Source of the DNA: Rhodospirillales bacterium | GTDB taxonomy: Bacteria > Pseudomonadota > Alphaproteobacteria > Rhodospirillales > Casp-alpha2 | Length of the DNA: 7,282 bases | Assembly: GCA_021775275.1 (NCBI GenBank) | Contig: JAJFIE010000437.1 | Location: 1-7,282 of the forward strand | Reading direction: 5' to 3' | Shown here: piece by piece, positions 1 through 7,282 of the stretch | Layout of the letters: the number at the start of each line of letters is the position of its first letter | Position numbering within the stretch: the stretch's first letter is position 1 | Position numbers and translations under genes: made by a program | The notes under the pieces: model-generated | The model's input: the letters and a program-made list of their open reading frames with translations, nothing else | Database searches by the model: none | Told to the model about the DNA's origin: nothing

Positions 1-1433
1 CCGGACTGTTTTTTGTGGCGCGCGTGCTGGGAGGCGGATTTGGCAATGGTTTCCTTATAGGGTACCTGTGGCCGTTCGGCGGTAACCGACAGATTGAAGC
101 GGTTTTTCAGGCGATCAACGGCAATGTTGAGATGAATTTCACCCTGCCCCCACAGGAGTAACTGCCCTGTGTCAGGATCATGATCGAAGGAAAGCGCCAC
201 ATCTTCTTCGACCATTTTACCCAGGGCGCCGGATAGTTTGACCTCATCGGCCCGGTCCACCGCATGGATCGAGATGGAAAACAGTGGTGTCTGCGGTTCC
301 GGCCATAATTCCGATGTCTCCACGCCGCTTTCACTCAGCAGGTTTCCTGTCTGGACGCCGTCCATGCGGCCGAGCGCCACAACATCTCCGGCGACGCCCT
401 TGCCTGCCTTGTCGTGCTTGTGGCCGCTCATGTGATAGACACCGCTGACCCGCTCGCCATTCAGGGTCATGCCGTCGGTGACCTCGCCGCTGAGCACACG
501 CGCAACGGAGAGTTTGCCAACCTGTCCGACGTACAGGGTCTTGAACACCTGCGCCATGGTTCCCGATGCTGTCGCACCGATCCGTTCAATAACGGCATCA
601 TGCTCCGGGGTTTCGTGGCGCAGGGCCTTCAAAATCCGGGTCACGCCGTTATCGTGTTCGGCTGAACCGAAGAAAACCGGGACAATCAGGTTGTTGTGCA
701 GATCCTTGGTCAGGTTTGCATATACTTCGTCCGACGAGGGCACCACGTCTTCCAGCAGTTCTTCCAACAGGGTATCGTCGAAATCGGCCAGACTTTCGAG
801 CATGCCCGTCCGTGCTTCCTGTTCACGATCAACAATGGATTCCGGCAACTGGATCAGCTCGGACGACTTGCCTTCCTGCCAGCGAAAGGCCCGCTCACTG
901 ACCAGGTCGACATGGCCGGTGATGGTTTCGCCATCACGGATTGGCACTTCGCGGAGCACCAGCGGTTCGGACGATATGCTCTGTAGCGCTTCCAGCGTCT
1001 TGCGGACGCTGGATTCCGGGTTGTCCATCTTGTTGACGAAAATCATGTGCGGGACGTTGTTGCTGTCGAGGGCTTTGAGGATCGGCGCCAGGGTGACGGC
1101 CTTGTCCGGTTCTGCTTCCGCGACAACAATGGCGGTATCGGCCACCATCAATGCATTCAGGGCATCCTGTGACAACTCGACAGACCCGGGGCAATCAAGA
1201 AAGGTCCACTGTTCGCCAAGATATTCGGCGGAGACAATGTTCACTTCCGTGCTCATGGAACGGGACCGGGCTTCCGGGGCGTTGTCACCCACGGTATTGC
1301 CGTCTTTGACATTACCCTTGCGGTGGGTGGTCCCCGTGGCGATAAGAATGCTCTCAAGCAAGGTGGTTTTGCCAGACAGGTAGGGTCCAACAAGGGCTGC
1401 AACGCGCGGGCGAGATGGTGTTTTGTCGGTCAC
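1..1433 (-). CDS. Elongation factor G-like translational GTPase (partial, 3' end beyond left edge)
   Basis: This is a ribosome-associated GTPase of the EF-G superfamily; 477 codons are visible. The P-loop is G16-P-Y-L-S-G-K-T23, G3 is D80-C-P-G-S84, G4 is N134-K-M-D137 and a G5-like G-S-A lies at 256-258. An EF-G-type domain II follows at about 290-370 and domain III at about 380-455. The visible end, ETIAKSASQHARHKKQS, is the start of domain IV, where this subfamily normally continues with a GGxGQF motif. Full-length relatives are about 670-700 residues, so roughly 70% is present. The start is GTG at 1433, with GGAGG five bases upstream. The sequence differs from canonical EF-G in G3 (Ser where the catalytic His normally sits) and in switch I (RSMSTE instead of RGITI). 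It is therefore more likely the EF-G-like paralogue common in Alphaproteobacteria than the housekeeping fusA. Its exact role (translocation, recycling or stress) cannot be read from sequence. It lies 125 bases downstream of the MttB-family gene on the same strand. Confidence 0.93.
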   Translation of the reverse strand, partial: MTDKTPSRPRVAALVGPYLSGKTTLLESILIATGTTHRKGNVKDGNTVGDNAPEARSRSMSTEVNIVSAEYLGEQWTFLDCPGSVELSQDALNALMVADTAIVVAEAEPDKAVTLAPILKALDSNNVPHMIFVNKMDNPESSVRKTLEALQSISSEPLVLREVPIRDGETITGHVDLVSERAFRWQEGKSSELIQLPESIVDREQEARTGMLESLADFDDTLLEELLEDVVPSSDEVYANLTKDLHNNLIVPVFFGSAEHDNGVTRILKALRHETPEHDAVIERIGATASGTMAQVFKTLYVGQVGKLSVARVLSGEVTDGMTLNGERVSGVYHMSGHKHDKAGKGVAGDVVALGRMDGVQTGNLLSESGVETSELWPEPQTPLFSISIHAVDRADEVKLSGALGKMVEEDVALSFDHDPDTGQLLLWGQGEIHLNIAVDRLKNRFNLSVTAERPQVPYKETIAKSASQHARHKKQS

Positions 1434-1558
1434 AATGGCCTCCCAGGTTTATTCAATCCGCTAACATTCGGATGCAGCAAGAGCGCTGTCCGTGGGGCGT
1501 TTGTTATTCGATGAGAGGTTAATACCCGTGGCGCACGAGTCAAAGAAAGAATCGACCG

Positions 1559-3097
1559 TCAGGCTGCCGGGGCGCGGGTGATCTCGTCTTTTCGGCGGGC
1601 CACATAGTCGCTCAGGGCGTCGCGAACCCCGGAGTCCATGGGGGGCTCTTCGTAATCTTCCAGCAATTGTTTCCAGATGTCGTGGGCGCGGTCTGTTGCC
1701 GTCCGACACCCGGACTCCTCCCAGTTCTCAAAATTCTGCCAGTCGCTGAGCATGGGCGCGTAGAAAGCGGTATCATAGCGCGACAGGGTGTCCGCTGCGC
1801 CGAAAAAGTGGCCCCCCGGCCCGACTTCCTTGATGGCGCCGACGCCCAGGGTTTCTTCACGGATATCCAGGGGTTTCAGGGTTTCAATGAGCATCTGGAT
1901 CATTTCAGCATCGACAATGAACTTCTCGAACGATGCGCTCAGGCCGCCCTCCAGCCAGCCGAAGCCGTGGTTGACGTAGTTGACGTGACCCATGAGGCAG
2001 GCCCACAGCGACATTTGTGATTCGTACGCTGCCTGTGCATCGACGACATTGGATGCGTTGGTATTGCTGGCGCGGATGGGCAGGCCATAGTGGCGACCCA
2101 GTTGCGTCGATGCCAGCGTCGCCTTGACGTATTCCGGCGTACCGAAAGCCGGTGCGCCGGTCTTCATATCCACGTTTGAGGTAAAGGTGCCGTAGAGGCA
2201 GGGCGTGCCCGGATTGACAGCTTGCAGGAAGGCGATCCCGGCGAGGGCCTCGGCGTTCTGCTGCACCAGCGCACCGGGAATGGTGGCCGGGCTCATGGCG
2301 CCGGACAGGGTGAACGGCGTGACGGTGACGGGCTGGCCGTTCTCGGCGAAGGTCCATGCTCCTTGCGCCATTTCGGTATCCAGCACCAACGGGCTATTGG
2401 TGTTGATGTTGCCAATCACCGAAGGTTCGGCGCGCAGGCCCGCCGCATCGGTGTCGTGTACGATGCAGGCCATGTTAAGGGCGTCCTGTGCGCGCATCCG
2501 GCCAAGGAGGGAGGCGCCCAGACATTTATCCGTGAGGGTGAAGCCGGTTAACAGGGTGTCCAGATGGCGGCGGTCCGCCGGCTGGTCCATACAGGCAAAA
2601 ATACCGGTGTTCGTCATGTGGCAGGCATTCAGGCTTTGCAGGATGCGGATGCCGTCCTGAAATTCCGTGTAGGCGCCGGGGTGCCGACCCTTGTCACGAT
2701 CATTGACGAAGGCCGGACCGCCGACGGTGCCGAAGATGATATCATCGCCGCCGAACTCGAGCCAGCGTTCCGGATTTCGCGCCCGTAGTTTGAAGGTTGC
2801 GGGAGCCATGGCCACGCGCTCTTCAACAAACCCCCGGTCGAACCACACATGGGTCGCCGCCTCGTCCACCTTGTTGCCATGTTCGGCCAGCAGGGACCGG
2901 GTCTTGGGACAGTCAACGCGCATGCCGACTTCTTCCAGAACCTGCATGGAGGCATCATGGATCATGGCGATCTGGTCGGCGTTGAGAATCTCCAGCGGCG
3001 GGTTCGGATTGCTGACCCGCTGCCACGGTATTTGCGGCACTCCGCTGTTACCGCGCTTTTCCCTGTTTTCCTGACGGCGCGACGAACGTCTGGCCAT
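1559..3097 (-). CDS. Trimethylamine methyltransferase (MttB) family protein, non-pyrrolysine type
   Basis: The 512-residue product belongs to the MttB superfamily, TIM-barrel enzymes that move a methyl group from a quaternary or tertiary amine to a corrinoid protein. Family-like segments are GNINTNSPLVLD (229-240), a P-F-x-L-x-G-A block with downstream Q-Q-N-A-E (261-283), an S-N-V-D-M-K-T-G block with G-T-P-E (307-322), FGWLEGGLS (379-387) and GPGGHFFGAADTL (427-439). The basic N-terminus (MARRSSRRQENREKR) is usual in bacterial members. The start is ATG at 3097, with GGAG nine bases upstream; the frame stays open to 3169 but has no better start. There is no in-frame amber codon, so this is not a pyrrolysine enzyme such as archaeal MttB. 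Characterised non-pyrrolysine members include the glycine betaine methyltransferase MtgB; the substrate here cannot be assigned. No corrinoid protein or methyl-corrinoid:tetrahydrofolate methyltransferase is visible nearby. I found no clear promoter in the 130-base gap upstream. Confidence 0.92.
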   Translation of the reverse strand: MARRSSRRQENREKRGNSGVPQIPWQRVSNPNPPLEILNADQIAMIHDASMQVLEEVGMRVDCPKTRSLLAEHGNKVDEAATHVWFDRGFVEERVAMAPATFKLRARNPERWLEFGGDDIIFGTVGGPAFVNDRDKGRHPGAYTEFQDGIRILQSLNACHMTNTGIFACMDQPADRRHLDTLLTGFTLTDKCLGASLLGRMRAQDALNMACIVHDTDAAGLRAEPSVIGNINTNSPLVLDTEMAQGAWTFAENGQPVTVTPFTLSGAMSPATIPGALVQQNAEALAGIAFLQAVNPGTPCLYGTFTSNVDMKTGAPAFGTPEYVKATLASTQLGRHYGLPIRASNTNASNVVDAQAAYESQMSLWACLMGHVNYVNHGFGWLEGGLSASFEKFIVDAEMIQMLIETLKPLDIREETLGVGAIKEVGPGGHFFGAADTLSRYDTAFYAPMLSDWQNFENWEESGCRTATDRAHDIWKQLLEDYEEPPMDSGVRDALSDYVARRKDEITRAPAA

Positions 3098-3227
3098 GGT
3101 GGGGTGCTCCTGAAAGACCTGTCGGTAATGAGAGATCGTACGAGACCATATGCGAGCATCCCGGCGCAAACCGAATTTTTTTCACCACCGGCAAGTTTTT
3201 TGTGGGGGTAGCAATAGTTTGGGAGGC

Positions 3228-3674
3228 TTACACTAAAAAACGGGTTAGGTTGTTTTGAAGCTGTTGGGTACCCTTAATTCTGCATTCCCATACAATAAGG
3301 GCTTTCCAGCCCAAGGCTTCTAATTTTCCAATGTTAATTTTATCACGCTCGGCATTTCGGCGAATCTTCTCCGTCCAGTATTCCGTATTTGTTTTCGGAA
3401 CCCTTGCACCGCGTTTGCAGGAATGACCATGCCAAAAGCAGCCATGAACAAAAATAGCGGCTTTGCGCCCTGGAAAAACGATATCGGGGTTGCCAGGTAG
3501 GTCTTTCCTATGGAGTCGATATCTGTATCCGAGAGAGTATAGCAAGCGACGAACAATCAATTCCGGCCCGGTGTCGGTCGCCTTGACCGCCCGCATTATT
3601 TTGGAGCGGCGCGGGTCAGTTTGTTTTATTTCTGTCTTCGTCACTGCCTCCAGTTTCAATTGTTGCATCAACAC
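3228..3674 (-). CDS. vsr: Very short patch repair (Vsr) DNA mismatch endonuclease
   Basis: Vsr nicks DNA 5' of the T in T:G mismatches formed when 5-methylcytosine deaminates, starting very-short-patch repair. All key residues of the E. coli enzyme are found at a near-constant offset: E38 (TGPEL), the catalytic Asp D64 (GNPDIVF), H77, C79, H82, H84 and C86 in VHGCFWHGHSC, D111 (ERD) and C131 (WEC). The Cys/His set matches the structural zinc site, and H82 is the general-base equivalent. The length (148 residues at most) is normal. The start is uncertain: GTG 3674 gives the longest form, ATG 3668 has only a weak GAG upstream, and GTG 3644 gives a family-like N-terminus but sits two bases after a GGAGG. 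The 3674 and 3668 starts overlap the end of the nuclease gene by 59 or 53 bases, in a different frame, which suggests translational coupling. It is the third gene of the modification cassette, and sampled GC is well below the flanking genes. Confidence 0.95.
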   Translation of the reverse strand: MLMQQLKLEAVTKTEIKQTDPRRSKIMRAVKATDTGPELIVRRLLYSLGYRYRLHRKDLPGNPDIVFPGRKAAIFVHGCFWHGHSCKRGARVPKTNTEYWTEKIRRNAERDKINIGKLEALGWKALIVWECRIKGTQQLQNNLTRFLV

Positions 3675-4350
3675 TCAAGGCAGTGAACCGCCTTTCCGCC
3701 AACCATTGCAATCGTTTTGCCTGAGTAAGCAGGACACGTCGGAGGCCACCCTGAACCTTACGCTCCGATATTACCTGTGCAAGTCGAGCAATGACCAGAG
3801 CGCGCCGAGCGATCCTAAAGTCTGGGTGCGATCTGATGGCATGGACTTCATCTGACACAATTCTTTGTCGATAGGAGTTTGATATTTTAATTGCTTTTGT
3901 TGGCGTAGGAGGTTCTTTTTCATTTAGAACAGCGCCGAACTGACTATTTTGTAAGGCGAGTTGGTGAATTTTATATTCTAGTGCGTCAAGGGCATCCTTG
4001 GCGTTTTTGTCTTTTCCTCCAACATTTTGAAATTCTGGCAAGGGCCATACTTCGATTTCATAAACCTCAAATGGGTCAAGAACGGACATCGCAACAGCAT
4101 CTGTGCGCTGATTCGTTAAATGTCTGCGAACACGAGTACGGAGCATTTCGTTTGTTTGGCCAACGTAAATAGGCTCCCCATCGTAATCAAAGAATGCGTA
4201 AACACCCCATTTGAAGTTCCCAACTTTTCGCTGGCATGCGGCAATCGGATCGTAAACTTCCATATCAAGGAAGATCGTAAGGTTCTTCCGCAAATCTTCT
4301 GTTTCAAATGGCGGAAAATTTATGGAATCTGGATTGCGGTTTTCTTGCAT
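3616..4350 (-). CDS. GIY-YIG nuclease, probable restriction endonuclease of the cassette
   Basis: This 244-residue protein carries a complete GIY-YIG nuclease core. It has G49-V-Y51, then Y62-V-G64 after ten residues. R73 and H77 follow in RTRVRRHL, E125 is the metal-binding Glu (ALEYKIHQ), and N143 (VLNEKE) is probably the last core residue. Every expected active-site position is filled, so it should cut DNA. Residues 1-45 are a short N-terminal extension. The region 160-244 is rich in Arg, Ala and Leu, probably helical, and may bind DNA. Its place between a cytosine-5 methyltransferase and Vsr makes a restriction nuclease the best guess; the Eco29kI group is a known set of GIY-YIG restriction enzymes paired with C5 methyltransferases. 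As I recall that family, this one lacks the longer insert between the two Tyr motifs, so I do not assign the specificity. ATG 4350 is the start by frame only; no clear Shine-Dalgarno lies in front. It begins 71 bases after the methyltransferase stop and overlaps the Vsr start. A sampled row has about 38% GC. Confidence 0.85.
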   Translation of the reverse strand: MQENRNPDSINFPPFETEDLRKNLTIFLDMEVYDPIAACQRKVGNFKWGVYAFFDYDGEPIYVGQTNEMLRTRVRRHLTNQRTDAVAMSVLDPFEVYEIEVWPLPEFQNVGGKDKNAKDALDALEYKIHQLALQNSQFGAVLNEKEPPTPTKAIKISNSYRQRIVSDEVHAIRSHPDFRIARRALVIARLAQVISERKVQGGLRRVLLTQAKRLQWLAERRFTALSVDATIETGGSDEDRNKTN

Positions 4351-4421
4351 ACGAAAAGATTTAACCCTGATGAGTTGCGTCTGAGTAACGAAGCATATCG
4401 TTTGAAGTGTGTCGAGAAAAG

Positions 4422-5567
4422 TTACTCGGCGGCAGCGCGTGGGGTTGCAATGGCGACATCAAGGATCGGTTCAATCAAATTTTGCGCAAGATGGCGTACC
4501 GCTGGAACGACAACGCCATCTCCACACACGTGATAGGCTTGATTATAATTGTCAGGCAATGCGTACTCGTCGGGAAGCCCCATCAGCCTCGCCGCTTCAC
4601 GGGGCGACAGGAGGCGGCTTCTTACATTGCCACTTTCAATTAAAATGATTGTTTGGCGGGAAGAGCCGCCGGATGGCGTTCGGAGGCATCCGGCCAAATC
4701 ATCAAAACGAATTTCTGCTCTTTGTTGCCCGTTTCGTGTCCTCCGATATACGCCACCTACGATGCGGGACGGGCCCTCTTTCGATATGGCGATTGCTTCC
4801 TGAAGTTTATCCAGATTTCTTGTGGACATAAGCGAGATGAGGTAGGCGGTTTCAGTCTCTGTATGCCACGCGCAATTGGACGGATTATCTTCGATCACAT
4901 CAATAAAATTTTGATTGCGCATCGGAGGAGAAGGCATGTTCCACCAAATCCAGCGTTGTTTATCCGCCTGCGGCATGTCGGCGACTGCATCGCGTAAAGC
5001 TCTCGGGTGCCATGTGTTCGGTATCTCTTCAAAGAAGTCCGCTGGAATCTGTAAATCACCGCGAACGCCTATGAAAAAAAGCCGTGGGCGACTCTGGGGA
5101 AGCCACAGCCGCGCATCCATGACGATAGCGCCGAAACTGTATCCAGCAGTGGAAAATGCCGAGGCGATGGTACGGAAATCTTCGCCGTTGTTACTTGTGA
5201 TGGCGCCATAAACATTTTCGAGGACAATGGTGCAAGGGCCGCGATTTTCGGACATCAACGCCCGCATTACATTCCAGAAAGGCCAGAATGTTCCTGAACG
5301 ACTGCCATTCAGGCCAACATAATCCCCCGCTAGCGAGAGGTCCTGGCATGGGAAGGACGCCCAGGCCAAATCCGCTTGGCCGATGAGTTGTCCAGTCGCC
5401 ACCGTAGCGACATCACCTACGAACAAGTGGTCGTCACCCCAGTTAGCCGCATACGTCGCGGTTTTCTTGGGATCAAGGTCGTTCGCAAACAGACAGTCCC
5501 AATTTGAACCGAGTCCGGCTCTCGCCATTCCACCGCCTGCAAAAAATTCGAAAAAGGTTCTCACCAC
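4422..5567 (-). CDS. DNA (cytosine-5-)-methyltransferase
   Basis: This 381-residue enzyme transfers a methyl group from S-adenosylmethionine to C5 of a cytosine in a specific DNA site. The motifs come in standard order: I, FFEFFAGGGMARAGLG (5-20), the AdoMet site; IV, FPCQDLS (72-78) with catalytic C74; VI, E117-N-V; VIII, Q158-S-R-P-R162; IX, RLLSPREAARLMGLPDEY (318-335); and X, QAYHVCGDGVVVP (343-355). Motif X has Gly-Asp where many family members have Gly-Asn. The variable region between VIII and IX (about 170-315) should hold the target recognition domain, so the site cannot be read by eye. Two consecutive GTG codons could start it: 5567 or 5564. AAGGA lies three bases before the first and six before the second, favouring 5564. 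It is the first gene of the cassette, which lets modification precede restriction. No controller protein gene is present. A sampled row has about 53% GC, intermediate between the nuclease genes and the flanks. Confidence 0.96.
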   Translation of the reverse strand: MVRTFFEFFAGGGMARAGLGSNWDCLFANDLDPKKTATYAANWGDDHLFVGDVATVATGQLIGQADLAWASFPCQDLSLAGDYVGLNGSRSGTFWPFWNVMRALMSENRGPCTIVLENVYGAITSNNGEDFRTIASAFSTAGYSFGAIVMDARLWLPQSRPRLFFIGVRGDLQIPADFFEEIPNTWHPRALRDAVADMPQADKQRWIWWNMPSPPMRNQNFIDVIEDNPSNCAWHTETETAYLISLMSTRNLDKLQEAIAISKEGPSRIVGGVYRRTRNGQQRAEIRFDDLAGCLRTPSGGSSRQTIILIESGNVRSRLLSPREAARLMGLPDEYALPDNYNQAYHVCGDGVVVPAVRHLAQNLIEPILDVAIATPRAAAE

Positions 5568-5612
5568 AATTCCTTCATCGAAACGGTTGTTCTCTATTTG
5601 TTCTTAGACGTC

Positions 5613-5641
5613 ACTATGCCAGAATGTCGAATCAGTGTCCA
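5613..5641 (-). promoter_or_regulatory. Candidate sigma70-type promoter of the methyltransferase-nuclease-vsr cassette
   Basis: Read on the minus strand, TGGACA (5641-5636) matches five of six bases of the -35 consensus. After exactly 17 bases, CATAGT (5618-5613) matches four of six bases of the -10. Initiation would fall near 5605, leaving about 40 bases before the first GTG of the methyltransferase. Placement, spacing and orientation fit, but this is a match by eye and the consensus is loose. The palindrome GACGTC (5607-5612) overlaps the end of the -10 and could be an operator or chance. Confidence 0.45.
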
Positions 5642-5742
5642 GTGGAACTGTAACACATCATCCAGCGTCAAATAACACTCATCGCGGCATGAAAAAAACA
5701 CAACCGCGCCAGTATGGTCATTTGTATGGTGACGACGCCTCT

Positions 5743-6954
<1,212 letters not shown>

Positions 6955-7102
6955 CTAAACGGGTCTGGAATAAGGAAAATTTCGGTATCAACGTCCGGCG
7001 AACCCTACGCCTGTAAGTCACGCTCTTCAACCGGGAAACGCTGTAACTAAATGCTTTCGCACGCTACCGTAAGGCAAATCCGTAATGACGTGGGGAACAG
7101 CA

Positions 7103-7282
7103 ATGAAAGTCTATATCAGCGCCGATATTGAAGGCACCGCCGGGATCACCCATTGGGACGAAGCCGAGAAGGGCAAGCCGGGGTACAATCTGCATGCCGG
7201 CCTGATGACCGCCGAGGTGGTCGCCGCCTGTGAAGGGGCGCTGAACGCCGGTGCGTCCGAGATCACGGTCAAGGACGCGCAC
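7103..7282 (+). CDS. dppA: M55 family D-aminopeptidase, DppA type (partial, 5' end only)
   Basis: The first 60 residues of an M55 metallopeptidase are visible, running off the right edge. The N-terminus MKVYISADIEGTAGITHWDE matches the family opening. D8 and E10 correspond to zinc ligands of Bacillus subtilis DppA, and the last visible residue is H60, which falls on the numbering of a third ligand. The enzyme would hydrolyse short peptides with an N-terminal D-amino acid; substrates here are unknown. ATG 7103 is preferred because GGGGA lies six bases upstream and because it gives exact DppA numbering. An in-frame ATG at 7085 would add six residues (MTWGTA). It is transcribed away from the aminotransferase. 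No clear promoter was found in the 157-base gap. The remaining ligands lie outside the window, so activity is likely but not shown. The symbol reflects family membership and not a proven dipeptide-transport operon. Confidence 0.88.
   Translation, partial: MKVYISADIEGTAGITHWDEAEKGKPGYNLHAGLMTAEVVAACEGALNAGASEITVKDAH

Noticed and set aside
469..1383. A 304-residue open frame on the plus strand.
   Set aside because: It lies antisense to the EF-G-like gene, is rich in Ser, Arg and Thr, and has no recognisable motif. It is a by-product of high-GC coding DNA.
1457..1474. Inverted repeat ATCCG/CGGAT upstream of the EF-G-like gene.
   Set aside because: The stem is five bases with an eight-base loop and no T tract; this is expected by chance.
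3098..3227. Promoter or terminator between vsr and the MttB-family gene.
   Set aside because: Several A/T runs are present, but no -35/-10 pair with fair spacing and no stem followed by T residues could be found.
3180..5568. Shared TCACCAC near 3182 and 5561 as a possible target duplication around the cassette.
   Set aside because: It is only seven bases, and the right copy lies inside the start of the methyltransferase gene and not at an edge. No other matching flanks were seen.
5690..5712. Possible terminator after aatA: CGCGG and CCGCG arms around a run of T on the minus strand.
   Set aside because: The T run lies in the loop and not after the stem, and the stem is only five bases, so it is not a rho-independent terminator.
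7002..7030. Promoter of aatA: TTGAAG, 17 bases, TAGGGT.
   Set aside because: The -10 matches only three of six bases, so it is mentioned under the gene but not listed as a feature.

Overview
The window looks like chromosomal DNA of an alphaproteobacterium, perhaps a marine or Rhodospirillales-like lineage. This rests on the sequence style of the aspartate aminotransferase, the EF-G-like GTPase whose DCPGS motif replaces DTPGH, the non-pyrrolysine MttB-family methyltransferase and the high-GC coding DNA. The lineage is an inference from protein character, not from a search.

Layout from left to right: (1) 1-1433, minus strand, the N-terminal two thirds of an EF-G-like translational GTPase, cut by the window edge. 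(2) 1559-3097, minus, a complete trimethylamine methyltransferase (MttB) family protein. (3) 3228-5567, minus, a compact DNA-modification cassette transcribed in the order cytosine-5 DNA methyltransferase, GIY-YIG nuclease, Vsr mismatch endonuclease. (4) 5743-6945, minus, a pyridoxal-phosphate aspartate aminotransferase. (5) 7103 to the right edge, plus, the first 60 residues of an M55 (DppA-type) D-aminopeptidase, divergent from the aminotransferase.

The cassette is the accessory element. The nuclease and Vsr genes sit near 38-45% GC in sampled rows, and the methyltransferase gene near 53%. Sampled rows of the flanking aminotransferase and MttB genes are 67-70%. The cassette has its own plausible sigma70-type promoter at 5613-5641. 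The methyltransferase would modify a DNA site, the GIY-YIG protein is the likely cognate restriction nuclease, and Vsr would repair the T:G mismatches left when 5-methylcytosine deaminates. I see no integrase, transposase, tRNA or convincing target duplication, so how it arrived is not recorded here. The remaining genes look like ordinary metabolism and translation. I see no RNA genes, CRISPR arrays or insertion sequences, and no gene-free stretch longer than 300 bases; the largest gap is about 175 bases.
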